DNA of 64,000 nucleotides, taken from Actinomyces sp. oral taxon 414. Lineage in GTDB: Bacteria > Actinomycetota > Actinomycetes > Actinomycetales > Actinomycetaceae. Every line of letters begins with the position of its first letter. The stretch's first letter is position 1. Positions 1-7,993 of the stretch are shown in pieces. A program made the position numbers and the translations under genes. The stretch spans positions 124,001-188,000 of the forward strand of contig NZ_CP012590.1 of assembly GCF_001278845.1 (NCBI RefSeq). The letters are read 5' to 3'. The notes under the pieces were generated by a model that was given only the letters and a program-made list of their open reading frames with translations, had not been told where the DNA came from and ran no database searches.

Positions 1-550
1 TCAGCCGCGCCACGCGATTACGCTCGGCGGTCAGATCGACGTCACCGAGTTCCTTGGCCGCGTGACGCAACCGAACCTCCTCCTCCCGTAGGGCGAGGAG
101 ATCGGAGTACTTTCCCTTGACGTCATCGGCTCGGAAGACCGCCACTCGCCCCTCTAGCTCGGCGATCTTCGCCTCGATATCCAGCTCCGAAACCCTCGTA
201 TCATCCAGAATGAGACCGAGGTCCTCCAAACGCTGTTGCAGATTTCGGAGCCGTTGGGCGTTGCGTCCGGCCGCCTCGGCGGCGTCGTCAAGAAGGAGCT
301 CTTGAGCCGGTCCGTAGGTGGGCAGTGACTCGGAGTCCGCGATGGCGAGTTGGAGCAGGGCGTCAGTGCAGGCGTTGGGGTTCTCGTGGAAGTGTCGGAC
401 GGCGCGCAGCTGCGCCTGCCCGCTGAGCCCCGCCCAGGCGTTCTTCCAGGAGTCGGGGGATTGCGCCTCGGTAATGAGCGGGAGCCATGCTGTCCAGGGG
501 ACCGGGTTCATGGAGGAGGCGAGCTCGGTCAGAAAGTCACTCAACATCAT
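1..550 (-). CDS. Coiled-coil protein, partial (C-terminus beyond left edge)
   Basis: An open frame starts at the tandem ATGATG at 550-545 and runs off the left edge without a stop, so at least 183 residues are present. The N-terminal 100 residues are globular and rich in Trp and Leu, with W..W and W.NAW patterns. They align with the N-terminus of the next gene upstream in the operon (560-1438), so the two are paralogs. After about residue 95 the sequence becomes a heptad-like, Glu/Arg/Leu-rich helix, probably a long coiled coil. The start lies 10 bases past the stop of 560-1438, which implies translational coupling. No enzyme motif is visible. Position last in an Hsp70/AAA-protease operon suggests an adaptor or cochaperone role, which is inference. 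Confidence 0.75.
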   Translation of the reverse strand, partial: MMLSDFLTELASSMNPVPWTAWLPLITEAQSPDSWKNAWAGLSGQAQLRAVRHFHENPNACTDALLQLAIADSESLPTYGPAQELLLDDAAEAAGRNAQRLRNLQQRLEDLGLILDDTRVSELDIEAKIAELEGRVAVFRADDVKGKYSDLLALREEEVRLRHAAKELGDVDLTAERNRVARL

Positions 551-559
551 GGGCGCTCA

Positions 560-1438
560 TCATCCCCTGTTCAGGCCAAAACGGCGAAGCAGGTCCTTCT
601 CGTCAATAATGTCCTTGAGTCTCCGACTCATAGCGCTCAGCCTGCCGGAGTCGTGCTTCAGGGTAGACTGAAGATCACTGGTGAACCTCGTCAAGTCGTC
701 TGCCATGGTGCGGAGCTGCTCAAGGCGATCCTCGAGATCGCGTATCTGTGTGCGGACTTCTTGCAGATGATTCTGCTCCTGGTCCCATTCGCGCTGCACC
801 TCAGCAAGTTCCTTCTCGGCGTCGAGCCTGTCTTTGCGCGCCTGTCGAATCGTATCCTCGAGTTCATTTTTTTCGACTCTCAATGACTCTGTTTCGTCGA
901 CAAGGTGTTGATGCTCGGCCCGTCGTTCGTCCCAATCGCGACTGAGCAGACTCTCTCTGTAGGTGCGCAGCCGGTGAATATTCTCCTCAAGACTGCGCCG
1001 CTCCGCGAACTCGGGATTATGGGCGATCTCCTCTCTCAAACGTTGCGCCTCACTGCGGAGTTCCTCGATCGTAGTGTAATCTTTGAGCACCAAGAGGGCC
1101 TGCACATCGCTCTCGGCTACTCTTTTGAGCTCACTGAGCCGTTCGAGTTGTCTGTCCGTCGCGTCAGCCGCATCGTCGAGAGCCGATTCAAGAATCGGGT
1201 CGTCGGAATCCGTCGGTGTGTCGCGCATGATGCTGCGCAGGACATGGTCGGACAGAGGGCCAGCATCCTTGCGGAGAAGAGTAATGAGAGCCTTGCGATC
1301 GGCGGAATCGAGACTCGCCCAGGCTTCGCGCCACTGCCCGGGCTCCTTGTGCGCGGCGAGAACGAGGGTGAACCATTCGTCCCAGTCCAGCGTTATCTGG
1401 GATCGCGCGAACTGCGCGAGCATCGTCTGAAGAGTCAT
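560..1438 (-). CDS. Coiled-coil protein, 292 aa, paralog of the next gene
   Basis: The frame starts at ATG 1438, four bases after the Hsp70 stop, and ends at TGA 560-562. The frame is open further upstream, but that part is antisense-like sequence inside the Hsp70 gene. Residues 1-95 form a globular domain with the same W..W...AW..L pattern as the gene at 1-550. Residues about 95-270 are a long, strongly charged coiled coil rich in Glu, Arg and Leu. I do not recognise the family. Next to an Hsp70 a GrpE-like exchange factor is conceivable, but I see no GrpE head domain. Tight spacing on both sides supports cotranscription with the Hsp70 and AAA-protease genes. Confidence 0.8.
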   Translation of the reverse strand: MTLQTMLAQFARSQITLDWDEWFTLVLAAHKEPGQWREAWASLDSADRKALITLLRKDAGPLSDHVLRSIMRDTPTDSDDPILESALDDAADATDRQLERLSELKRVAESDVQALLVLKDYTTIEELRSEAQRLREEIAHNPEFAERRSLEENIHRLRTYRESLLSRDWDERRAEHQHLVDETESLRVEKNELEDTIRQARKDRLDAEKELAEVQREWDQEQNHLQEVRTQIRDLEDRLEQLRTMADDLTRFTSDLQSTLKHDSGRLSAMSRRLKDIIDEKDLLRRFGLNRG

Positions 1439-1442
1439 TATT

Positions 1443-3305
1443 TCAGCTTTCCGGTCGTGTAGTAGTGGAGGTTCTGATGTGAACAGCAGATGACTCCGAT
1501 CCGCCGTCCACGGCGGCCTTGGCCTCGACGATCTGCTGCGGGGTTCTGATCTTGAGGGGGGGATGTGTCGGCTCTTCGCGGAAGCTGAGTCCTCCCGTAT
1601 GAGGTCGGCGCGGTCTGTGGAGTTGCTCCTGAGCATCGACGAGTCCACCTCCGGTGCTGCCAACGATGACGAGGTGCAGCATTCCCTCGGTATCCGCGCT
1701 GAGTGTGACCTCGACATTCTTCAATGCGTCGCCCGAGCTGGACAGCTCGCGATTCCAGGTCTGGACGTAGGGGCTCCTCAGATCATCAAAGACGACGACC
1801 CGTTGGGTGAAGTCATTATTGGCATCGATATCGAGCTCGCCGAAGCCGAATTCCTTGAGACTCACCGTCGCCGGAAGACTCGCCCCCTTGGTCAGGAGCG
1901 GGGAGACGATACAATTGCAGGGGTCGTTCAGACCGAGGTAGCGGGCCATATTCTTCGTCACGGTGATCTCCAGCCCCACATCCCACAGGAGACGCTCCTC
2001 AATGGAGATCCTTCCCGCGGCGACGAGCGCGGCGCCCATGGCTACCGCGGTCGAGAGTCTCGAGTCGTTGAAGCGGAGCTTGTCGAGACGATCGAGGATC
2101 TCGGTGCCCTTCGTCGGACCGGCGAGTTCGCTAACCACCGGTTCGATCACCCGGTCGCGCAGTCCGCCGATCCGGCTTCCCCCGCCTGTCATGAGAATAG
2201 CGTAGGGGAAACGCTCGGATCCCTCGCCGCGGGCCAGGAAGCGGGTGAGGAGCTCCCTCGTGCTCTCGAAGAAGGGCTCCAGGCGCGTGAGATACTCCGA
2301 GTATGGCATACTGGTGTCGATCGATTCTTCACCCACCACTGAACTCATAGGGACTCGACGTCGACCCCACCTGCCCGCGACCTTCTCGGCGAAGTCGTCC
2401 AATCCCTCAATTGCCTCGAACTTCGCCGACAGTTCGTGGAGGAGTTCGGTTTCCGCCTCGGCGAAGGCCTCTCGGAGCCAACCCATATCCGTGCTCTCTA
2501 GTTCAGCGAGCACGGCCTCGGGCGTGGATGGGACGTCAATGCCGATCTGGGAACTGATGGTCTCCAGGTGTTTGCCGAGCAGGAGGGCGGTGGCGTAGTC
2601 GCCGCCGATGTTGTTGTTAATGGCATCGATAACGGTGAGCGGCTCTCCGGGCGCTCTAACCCGCACGAGACTCAGGTCGGTCGTTCCGCCTCCAATATCG
2701 ATGATGAGTATGTTCTTGTCGATGAAATCTGCGGCATCGTCGGATGCGTACAGGGCGTAGGCGGCTGCGGCGACCGGCTCATCGACGGTCCTGTCCGCCA
2801 CCTTCGTTCCGAGAGGGCGGTCATTCCTCTTCGCCTCGCGCGGTAGTCCGTCCGCCTGCGCCGCGCGGGCGGACTCCCGGGTGGCCAGGCACTTCTCGAC
2901 ATGTTCCCTGCGCCAGCCGTGAGGTACGGTGACGACGACGGAATCCACCGTCTCGCCACCCAGGTCTGCAGTGATGTCCTTCATGATGTGCTCCACGAGC
3001 CAGGTCGTCAACTGCTCGGGAGTGATGTTCTGTGACCCGTCCCCCCAGTCCTGGGTGGCGAGTACCGCGCCTGTGGCCATGGACATCTTCCATCTGCGGA
3101 AGGTCTCCGAAGGATCGGCGTCTGGATCTGCCCAGATGTACCGAGCCTTCTTCCCCACAATGCGATGACCGGCCTCGCCCTCGACATGAATGATGGAGGG
3201 CAGCAGATCACTGCCCTCGAACTGGTGGATTGAGACCTCTCCTCTGTCGTTGACCTTGGCCACGACCGTGTTCGACGTGCCGAGATCGATTCCGATGCTC
3301 ACCAT
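1443..3305 (-). CDS. Hsp70-family (DnaK-like) ATPase
   Basis: The 620-residue protein begins with the Hsp70 phosphate-1 loop (IDLGTSNT, residues 6-13). It carries the phosphate-2 loop IIDIGGGTTDLSL at about 201-213 and the adenosine motif MTGGGSRIGGL at about 372-382, so the actin-like ATPase core is complete. The region after about residue 430 is short and unlike the DnaK substrate-binding domain, and no EEVD-like tail is present. This is therefore a divergent Hsp70 rather than the housekeeping DnaK. It sits seven bases after an AAA+/trypsin-like protease gene and four bases before a coiled-coil gene, with no dnaJ or grpE. A role in holding or unfolding clients for the adjacent protease is inferred from context. 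Confidence 0.93.
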   Translation of the reverse strand: MVSIGIDLGTSNTVVAKVNDRGEVSIHQFEGSDLLPSIIHVEGEAGHRIVGKKARYIWADPDADPSETFRRWKMSMATGAVLATQDWGDGSQNITPEQLTTWLVEHIMKDITADLGGETVDSVVVTVPHGWRREHVEKCLATRESARAAQADGLPREAKRNDRPLGTKVADRTVDEPVAAAAYALYASDDAADFIDKNILIIDIGGGTTDLSLVRVRAPGEPLTVIDAINNNIGGDYATALLLGKHLETISSQIGIDVPSTPEAVLAELESTDMGWLREAFAEAETELLHELSAKFEAIEGLDDFAEKVAGRWGRRRVPMSSVVGEESIDTSMPYSEYLTRLEPFFESTRELLTRFLARGEGSERFPYAILMTGGGSRIGGLRDRVIEPVVSELAGPTKGTEILDRLDKLRFNDSRLSTAVAMGAALVAAGRISIEERLLWDVGLEITVTKNMARYLGLNDPCNCIVSPLLTKGASLPATVSLKEFGFGELDIDANNDFTQRVVVFDDLRSPYVQTWNRELSSSGDALKNVEVTLSADTEGMLHLVIVGSTGGGLVDAQEQLHRPRRPHTGGLSFREEPTHPPLKIRTPQQIVEAKAAVDGGSESSAVHIRTSTTTRPES

Positions 3306-3312
3306 GGATACA

Positions 3313-5616
3313 CTATACCCCCTGCTCCGGGTCTATTCCGGCTCTTCCATGCTCTTGATGCTTGTTGCCGTGCCCTTGCTTCTCCAGCAGTCGGCGCAGC
3401 TGCTCGATGCGCGCTATCATCTTGGTGGTACTTCCAGCACCTCCGCTCACGAGACCGATGACGGCCCCCTGCGAGGGATCGATGAGAGGGCCTCCGCTGG
3501 TACCGCGGTCGAGGCCTCCGCCGACCTCGAAGAACTTCGGTTTATCCCGCATATTGCGACTGACATGGACCCGGACGATGAAGGGATCCTCACCCGGTTT
3601 CCAATTCTGATAACCCACCGCCAGCAACTCGCTCGGCGCGCACACGTCCCAGCTCTGCCCGAGTGGCAGCGGCTCGTACCCCGATACGGCTTCGGCGGGC
3701 AGATGGAGAAGCGCCGTGTCCGTCTTCTCATCGACCGCGATAATTTTAGCCTCCACATCCCCCAGACCGATGGTCACGCGCACCGCATCCCGAATAACAT
3801 GGGCGGCGGTGGCGACCAGACCGGATGCGGCGATGAGAAAGCCGGTACCCATGTCCTGATAATCCTCCCGGGCGACCACGATCGGCAGGATCGCGTTTTG
3901 CAGTAGTTTTATGCAATCGGAGTCGATCATGGCGCCGAGTGGGGTCGGTGGCGCCGTCTCCGGGGAGCCGGCCCGCGCCGCCTGAGTACTATCGACGGTG
4001 ATGATGGCGGGAATATCGGCGGTTCCGATGACATTCGGAACGGCATTGGGTCTGGAATAATGTATGTCGCGTATCTGCTGCCAAGTATTGCGGGCCCCGC
4101 CGGCGTTGCCGAAGTTCGCGTCGAGGCGTCTGTCCTCGAGGAGTTGCATAAGGGGAGTGCGCGTGTCCGCGTTCATGGTGAAACCATCGGCTCGCGCCAT
4201 GTCGTGTACGACCTGGCAGAGCTCCGCGGTGTTGTAGTCGTGGAAGATCAGGTTCGTGGGGAAACGACGTTTCAGACCCTCGTCGATCCGCATGAGTGCA
4301 TCGATGCGGTCGGTGTAGCCGGCGAGAATGATGACCGTGTCATTGCGATGATTTTCGGCGAAGGTCACCAGGGTCTTGATCGACTCCTCGGAGTGAGGAT
4401 TCCCCATGAGCTGATGCGCCTCATCGATGAAGATGACACCGCCGCGCCCTCTTACGAGGTCGGCCCGCATCTGCTCGGCGGCCTCGTTTGCGTGCTTGGA
4501 GATGAGCACTGTCGGAAGGATTTCGACGACTTCGTCTTTGGGGAGAATCCCCAGTGCATGGAAGAGTTGAGCGACGATGCGGGCCACGGAGGTCTTACCG
4601 GTGCCTGCGGAACCTTTGAAAACCATGTGCATAGTGGTTTCCGGGAGCTTGCCTCGCTCGCGCAATTCTATGCGGCGTCGCCGGGCGATGTCAGGAAGGC
4701 CGTGGAAATGGCTCTTGACGTTCTCTAGTCCGACGAGAGAATCCAGCTCCTGGAAGATGGAGGAGACACGGGATTCATCCGGTTCGGGCAGACGCAGGAG
4801 CGTGTCCACACCGATTATACGAGCATATCTTGTGATCGAAGCGACCCGTCTGAGGGCGTCTTGCAGGTTCCCACTCGTGGCCAGATAACTGGCTATGCTC
4901 TTCGCATCATGTCGCATGGTGATGCTGTGCCGCAGTGAAACCCTTGTGAGAGCAACCTCGATCTCCTCCCGGGACGGTGTGGGGATATTGATCGTAACTG
5001 TACTGCAGCTCTGCAGGAGGCGGGGGCTGAGCTCGGCTCTCGGATCGACCAGAACCAGGAGGGATCCGGTGCTTTCCTGTGCGTGCCGGACGAGTGCGCG
5101 CACCATTTTTTGGAGTTCGAAGGTTTCTTCTTCCGATGCGGCTCTTTCGAATTGCTCCGGCAGGCCGAAGACGACTGCGACAGTGCTGTTCTTGGATTGA
5201 GTGAAAACGGCGGACAGGAGGGCGAGTCGATCGGCGTATTCTCGACTTCCGGCGTGGGTGTGAGTGTCTTCAGCAGTGCTCCTCCTCGCAGCCCGGTCTG
5301 AGGGCGAGGAAACGATGGCGTCATTGGAGGCGTTCGCAGGGATGTGGTTGCGGTGTGTGGGTTGTTTGCGCCTAGCATGCAGAAGACTGGTAAGAGTGTC
5401 TGCCCCGGGGATCAGCTCTCCTTCGGTGGTGAGTACGACGGCGAGGGCCTCGAGGTCCTGTTCGAGTGTCCAGTGTCGGATGGTGTTGGTCAGCGAGAGG
5501 CATCCGAGATAGGCGTCGTGGAAGAAGATGTCGTCCGTGTTCCCCGTCAGGTGCCACACGGGCTCGGCGGTGGACAGTGTCCGATCGCTCAAGAATCGAT
5601 GCACTTGCGAGACCAT
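3313..5616 (-). CDS. AAA+ (CbxX/CfxQ-type) ATPase fused to a trypsin-like serine protease
   Basis: The 767-residue protein has three parts. Residues 1-275 resemble a degenerate P-loop domain without a clear Walker A. Residues about 285-525 are a CbxX/CfxQ-type AAA+ module with Walker A GSAGTGKT (335-342), Walker B VIFIDEAH (394-401) and an Arg pair at 450-451. Residues about 565-745 are a trypsin/HtrA-like protease with all three catalytic residues in context: His606 (TAAHV), Asp633 (KTDTALL) and Ser707 (GTSGGP). No signal peptide or membrane segment is seen, so the protease should act in the cytoplasm. ATP-driven remodelling coupled to proteolysis in one chain is the likely activity. The gene heads the group that also contains the Hsp70 and coiled-coil genes. 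Confidence 0.92.
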   Translation of the reverse strand: MVSQVHRFLSDRTLSTAEPVWHLTGNTDDIFFHDAYLGCLSLTNTIRHWTLEQDLEALAVVLTTEGELIPGADTLTSLLHARRKQPTHRNHIPANASNDAIVSSPSDRAARRSTAEDTHTHAGSREYADRLALLSAVFTQSKNSTVAVVFGLPEQFERAASEEETFELQKMVRALVRHAQESTGSLLVLVDPRAELSPRLLQSCSTVTINIPTPSREEIEVALTRVSLRHSITMRHDAKSIASYLATSGNLQDALRRVASITRYARIIGVDTLLRLPEPDESRVSSIFQELDSLVGLENVKSHFHGLPDIARRRRIELRERGKLPETTMHMVFKGSAGTGKTSVARIVAQLFHALGILPKDEVVEILPTVLISKHANEAAEQMRADLVRGRGGVIFIDEAHQLMGNPHSEESIKTLVTFAENHRNDTVIILAGYTDRIDALMRIDEGLKRRFPTNLIFHDYNTAELCQVVHDMARADGFTMNADTRTPLMQLLEDRRLDANFGNAGGARNTWQQIRDIHYSRPNAVPNVIGTADIPAIITVDSTQAARAGSPETAPPTPLGAMIDSDCIKLLQNAILPIVVAREDYQDMGTGFLIAASGLVATAAHVIRDAVRVTIGLGDVEAKIIAVDEKTDTALLHLPAEAVSGYEPLPLGQSWDVCAPSELLAVGYQNWKPGEDPFIVRVHVSRNMRDKPKFFEVGGGLDRGTSGGPLIDPSQGAVIGLVSGGAGSTTKMIARIEQLRRLLEKQGHGNKHQEHGRAGIDPEQGV

Positions 5617-5855
5617 GACGGCTCCTTCCAGGTGAGTCGGGGTGTATGCGGGCGGGACGGCGCAAGAGCTTCGTCTTCCAGACGGACGTGGGCGGAGAAT
5701 CGCCGCTCCTGAGGCAGGATACTACCCTTCAGGTGGACTTGCGAGTAGTCAGACCATCGCGTAGTCAGTGATCTTGGCGATCTTTTCTACGACGAAACAA
5801 AGACGCTTTCGTGTCCGATCTCACTTGCGCTCCTCCGGGGTGTGCAGCTTGGGCG

Positions 5856-7094
5856 TCATCCTTTTGCCGACGATCTCAAAACTGGTTCGCCGTTCTCGAA
5901 ACTGACCCATTGGGCGCCGGGCGGGAGACCGGTATTGTTATCCAACTCGAATTCGGGGGGGAATCGGGTTGATGGATCTTGATTTTTGGCCACAAACTTA
6001 TTGAATTTCGCACCATCGAAATTAGGTGGGGTCTTGTCCGCGACATTTGCGCTCTGAAATGAGGTGATGCCAGCGAAATGTGCGTACCTGAATGAGGGCG
6101 CGATCGTGAAGATCGCCTTCTTGAACGTGACGCGACCTTTAAACTTTGTCCCTCGGAAACTGGCCATTCCGGCGAACCTCGTATTTTGGAATCGAGGGTG
6201 ACCGTGAAAAACCGCTCCGGAGAAATCTGATTTGTTGTCGAACACTGCGTCATCAAATTTGACTTCCGAGGCAAATATGGTGTGCGAAAATTCGGCGATT
6301 TGGCAAAAAGTTGTACCATAAAAATCGACAATTCCGTCGAACGTCATATTGGAGAATTTCACCATTTCGGTCAGCGTTGCCCCATGAAGATCCATCCGGC
6401 AGTCGCACCAGAGCAGATTGTCTTCCACCTCTTGGCGAACGTCTCCATATTCGGTGTACTCGCATGTTTCTTTTTGTGCCTTGCAAAAATGCTGGCGGAA
6501 GACCTCCAGTATGGTGGACTCCACTGCACCGTCGGATGTGACGTAACATCGCTTCGGCTCCGCCTCGGCATCGGATTCCACAGACTCCTTAAGCTCCCAG
6601 TGTCCGCGCTCGGTACGGAGGTAGCCGCAGAGAATATTGACGACACGCTGCCGATAGACACCTTGGTAGACGTCGGCGACGTCCGCCAGGGCGTAAACCC
6701 CCGCAATACGAACCGAAGGCGACTCGGAACCGAGCTGCTGAATAGCGGTCAACAGCCTATTGTCCGCTTCGCCGTGTTCACTTGCCGCTCGTTCACGATA
6801 CTTGATGACAAGATAAGCGACCGCGCCAATGCCGCCGATGGTGGTCAATGAGACCTTGATGAGATCAAGGGGCTCCGCTCCGCGAGAACCGCCACGCCAG
6901 TTGGTCAGCCAACGATCCGGACTCCACAGTCCGCCCTCTCCCCACAGCCAGCCCAGGAGCGTGAACGCGAGAAGAGCTAGTACCACCCATAATACTATGG
7001 TTCCGAAGAGCGATTGCCGGATCAATCGCATAGGCTGGCGTCGGGAGCGTTCTGCTGTGTCATCGATCCGCCTGGGACGGTGAAGCTTCTTCAT
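5856..7094 (-). CDS. Membrane-anchored pentapeptide-repeat protein
   Basis: The 412-residue protein starts at ATG 7094. Two membrane segments lie at about residues 28-50 and 82-100. A helical stretch at about 110-170 is followed by a pentapeptide-repeat region (about 230-350) with the usual F/A-x-x-x-x spacing: repeated pieces of the form F.GTTF, FDDAVF, FSGAVF, F.NTRF and FRGTKF. Such repeats fold into a right-handed beta-helix. In other systems similar proteins act as membrane-associated effectors or binding scaffolds. A 239-bp gap separates it from the AAA-protease and a 0.9-kb gap from the kinase operon, so it may be its own transcription unit. The cluster suggests an effector or sensor role, which is inference. 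Confidence 0.85.
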   Translation of the reverse strand: MKKLHRPRRIDDTAERSRRQPMRLIRQSLFGTIVLWVVLALLAFTLLGWLWGEGGLWSPDRWLTNWRGGSRGAEPLDLIKVSLTTIGGIGAVAYLVIKYRERAASEHGEADNRLLTAIQQLGSESPSVRIAGVYALADVADVYQGVYRQRVVNILCGYLRTERGHWELKESVESDAEAEPKRCYVTSDGAVESTILEVFRQHFCKAQKETCEYTEYGDVRQEVEDNLLWCDCRMDLHGATLTEMVKFSNMTFDGIVDFYGTTFCQIAEFSHTIFASEVKFDDAVFDNKSDFSGAVFHGHPRFQNTRFAGMASFRGTKFKGRVTFKKAIFTIAPSFRYAHFAGITSFQSANVADKTPPNFDGAKFNKFVAKNQDPSTRFPPEFELDNNTGLPPGAQWVSFENGEPVLRSSAKG

Positions 7095-7993
7095 GACTCC
7101 ATACTATACGAAAGTGTTACGTCTATGGACTTTTGGACCGCCGTTCTGGTGAGAAAGACGCAGATGATGAGTTCGACGACCTGCTCGCCCGGCTGCGCGA
7201 GGAGGAAGTCGAGGTGTGTCCGCCGATCCTGGGTCTGTCCGGGTCGCTGCGGGCGACTGACTCCGATGTACATGGCCATAACATTGTGCAGGCGGCGATC
7301 GACGAGTTCCCGGGCGTATACTAGCACACTGTTTCGCGGGCCATCAAGGCTTGGATGAAGACTCTCCTCCGGACCCTGGATGAGTCCGCTGCTCACGATC
7401 GAGGGGTACCCAAGGACTGCGACTTTCGTGGTGGATGGCATCCTCCTCCTCTGCTGGGACTGGACCGCCGCGATCTGTGGTCGGGTGAATGCAGGACGAC
7501 CGGTGCGAACGTCCAGATCCTGGTTCTGCTCGACGGAGGGTTCGCGCGGGCCCCGGGGCTCTATCCGGAATTATGCATAACGTGGCCGCCCCGGGCGCCT
7601 TCCGGACTGCTCGAGGAACTGGACCTCTCCGGAGCCGATCGCTGATAAAAATAAAGGGTACGTCGGAAGAAGAGTGATCACCCCGCACAAGAAGCCCCCG
7701 AACGGAGAACCGGGCGAAGAGGTGAAGGAGGCGAACAGGAGTGTCAAAAGGATCCGCCAGGTGGTCGAGCAGACCGTCGTCCACGTCAAGGCCCGGCCCC
7801 TCCCGCGTACCGACTATCACCGCCCTGTACACATTCGAGCAGACAATCACCGCCGCACTCGCATTTTATGCCTTCAAAACCACTCCTGACAAACTCATCC
7901 GTCCACCCACCTGAACAGACTTTACAACAACCCTGCTGGCCCATTCCCTCCAACTCACGTATGCCAATGTCATCATCATAAGCTTGGCCGTGG
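7095..7993. other. Intergenic stretch, possible decayed coding sequence
   Basis: About 900 bp lie between the kinase gene and the pentapeptide-repeat gene. No frame here is convincing. On the plus strand, 7133-7324 encodes an acidic, protein-like 63-residue stretch that ends at TAG 7322-7324, and the same frame stays protein-like for some distance afterwards. This could be a broken remnant of a plus-strand gene. No ribosome-binding site or start supports a functional gene. No RNA gene or repeat was recognised. Confidence 0.4.

Noticed and set aside
560..1438. GrpE exchange factor
   Set aside because: Only a coiled coil next to an Hsp70; no GrpE head domain pattern.
1443..3305. Housekeeping DnaK
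   Set aside because: Lacks a DnaK-like substrate-binding domain and C-terminal tail, and has no dnaJ or grpE beside it.
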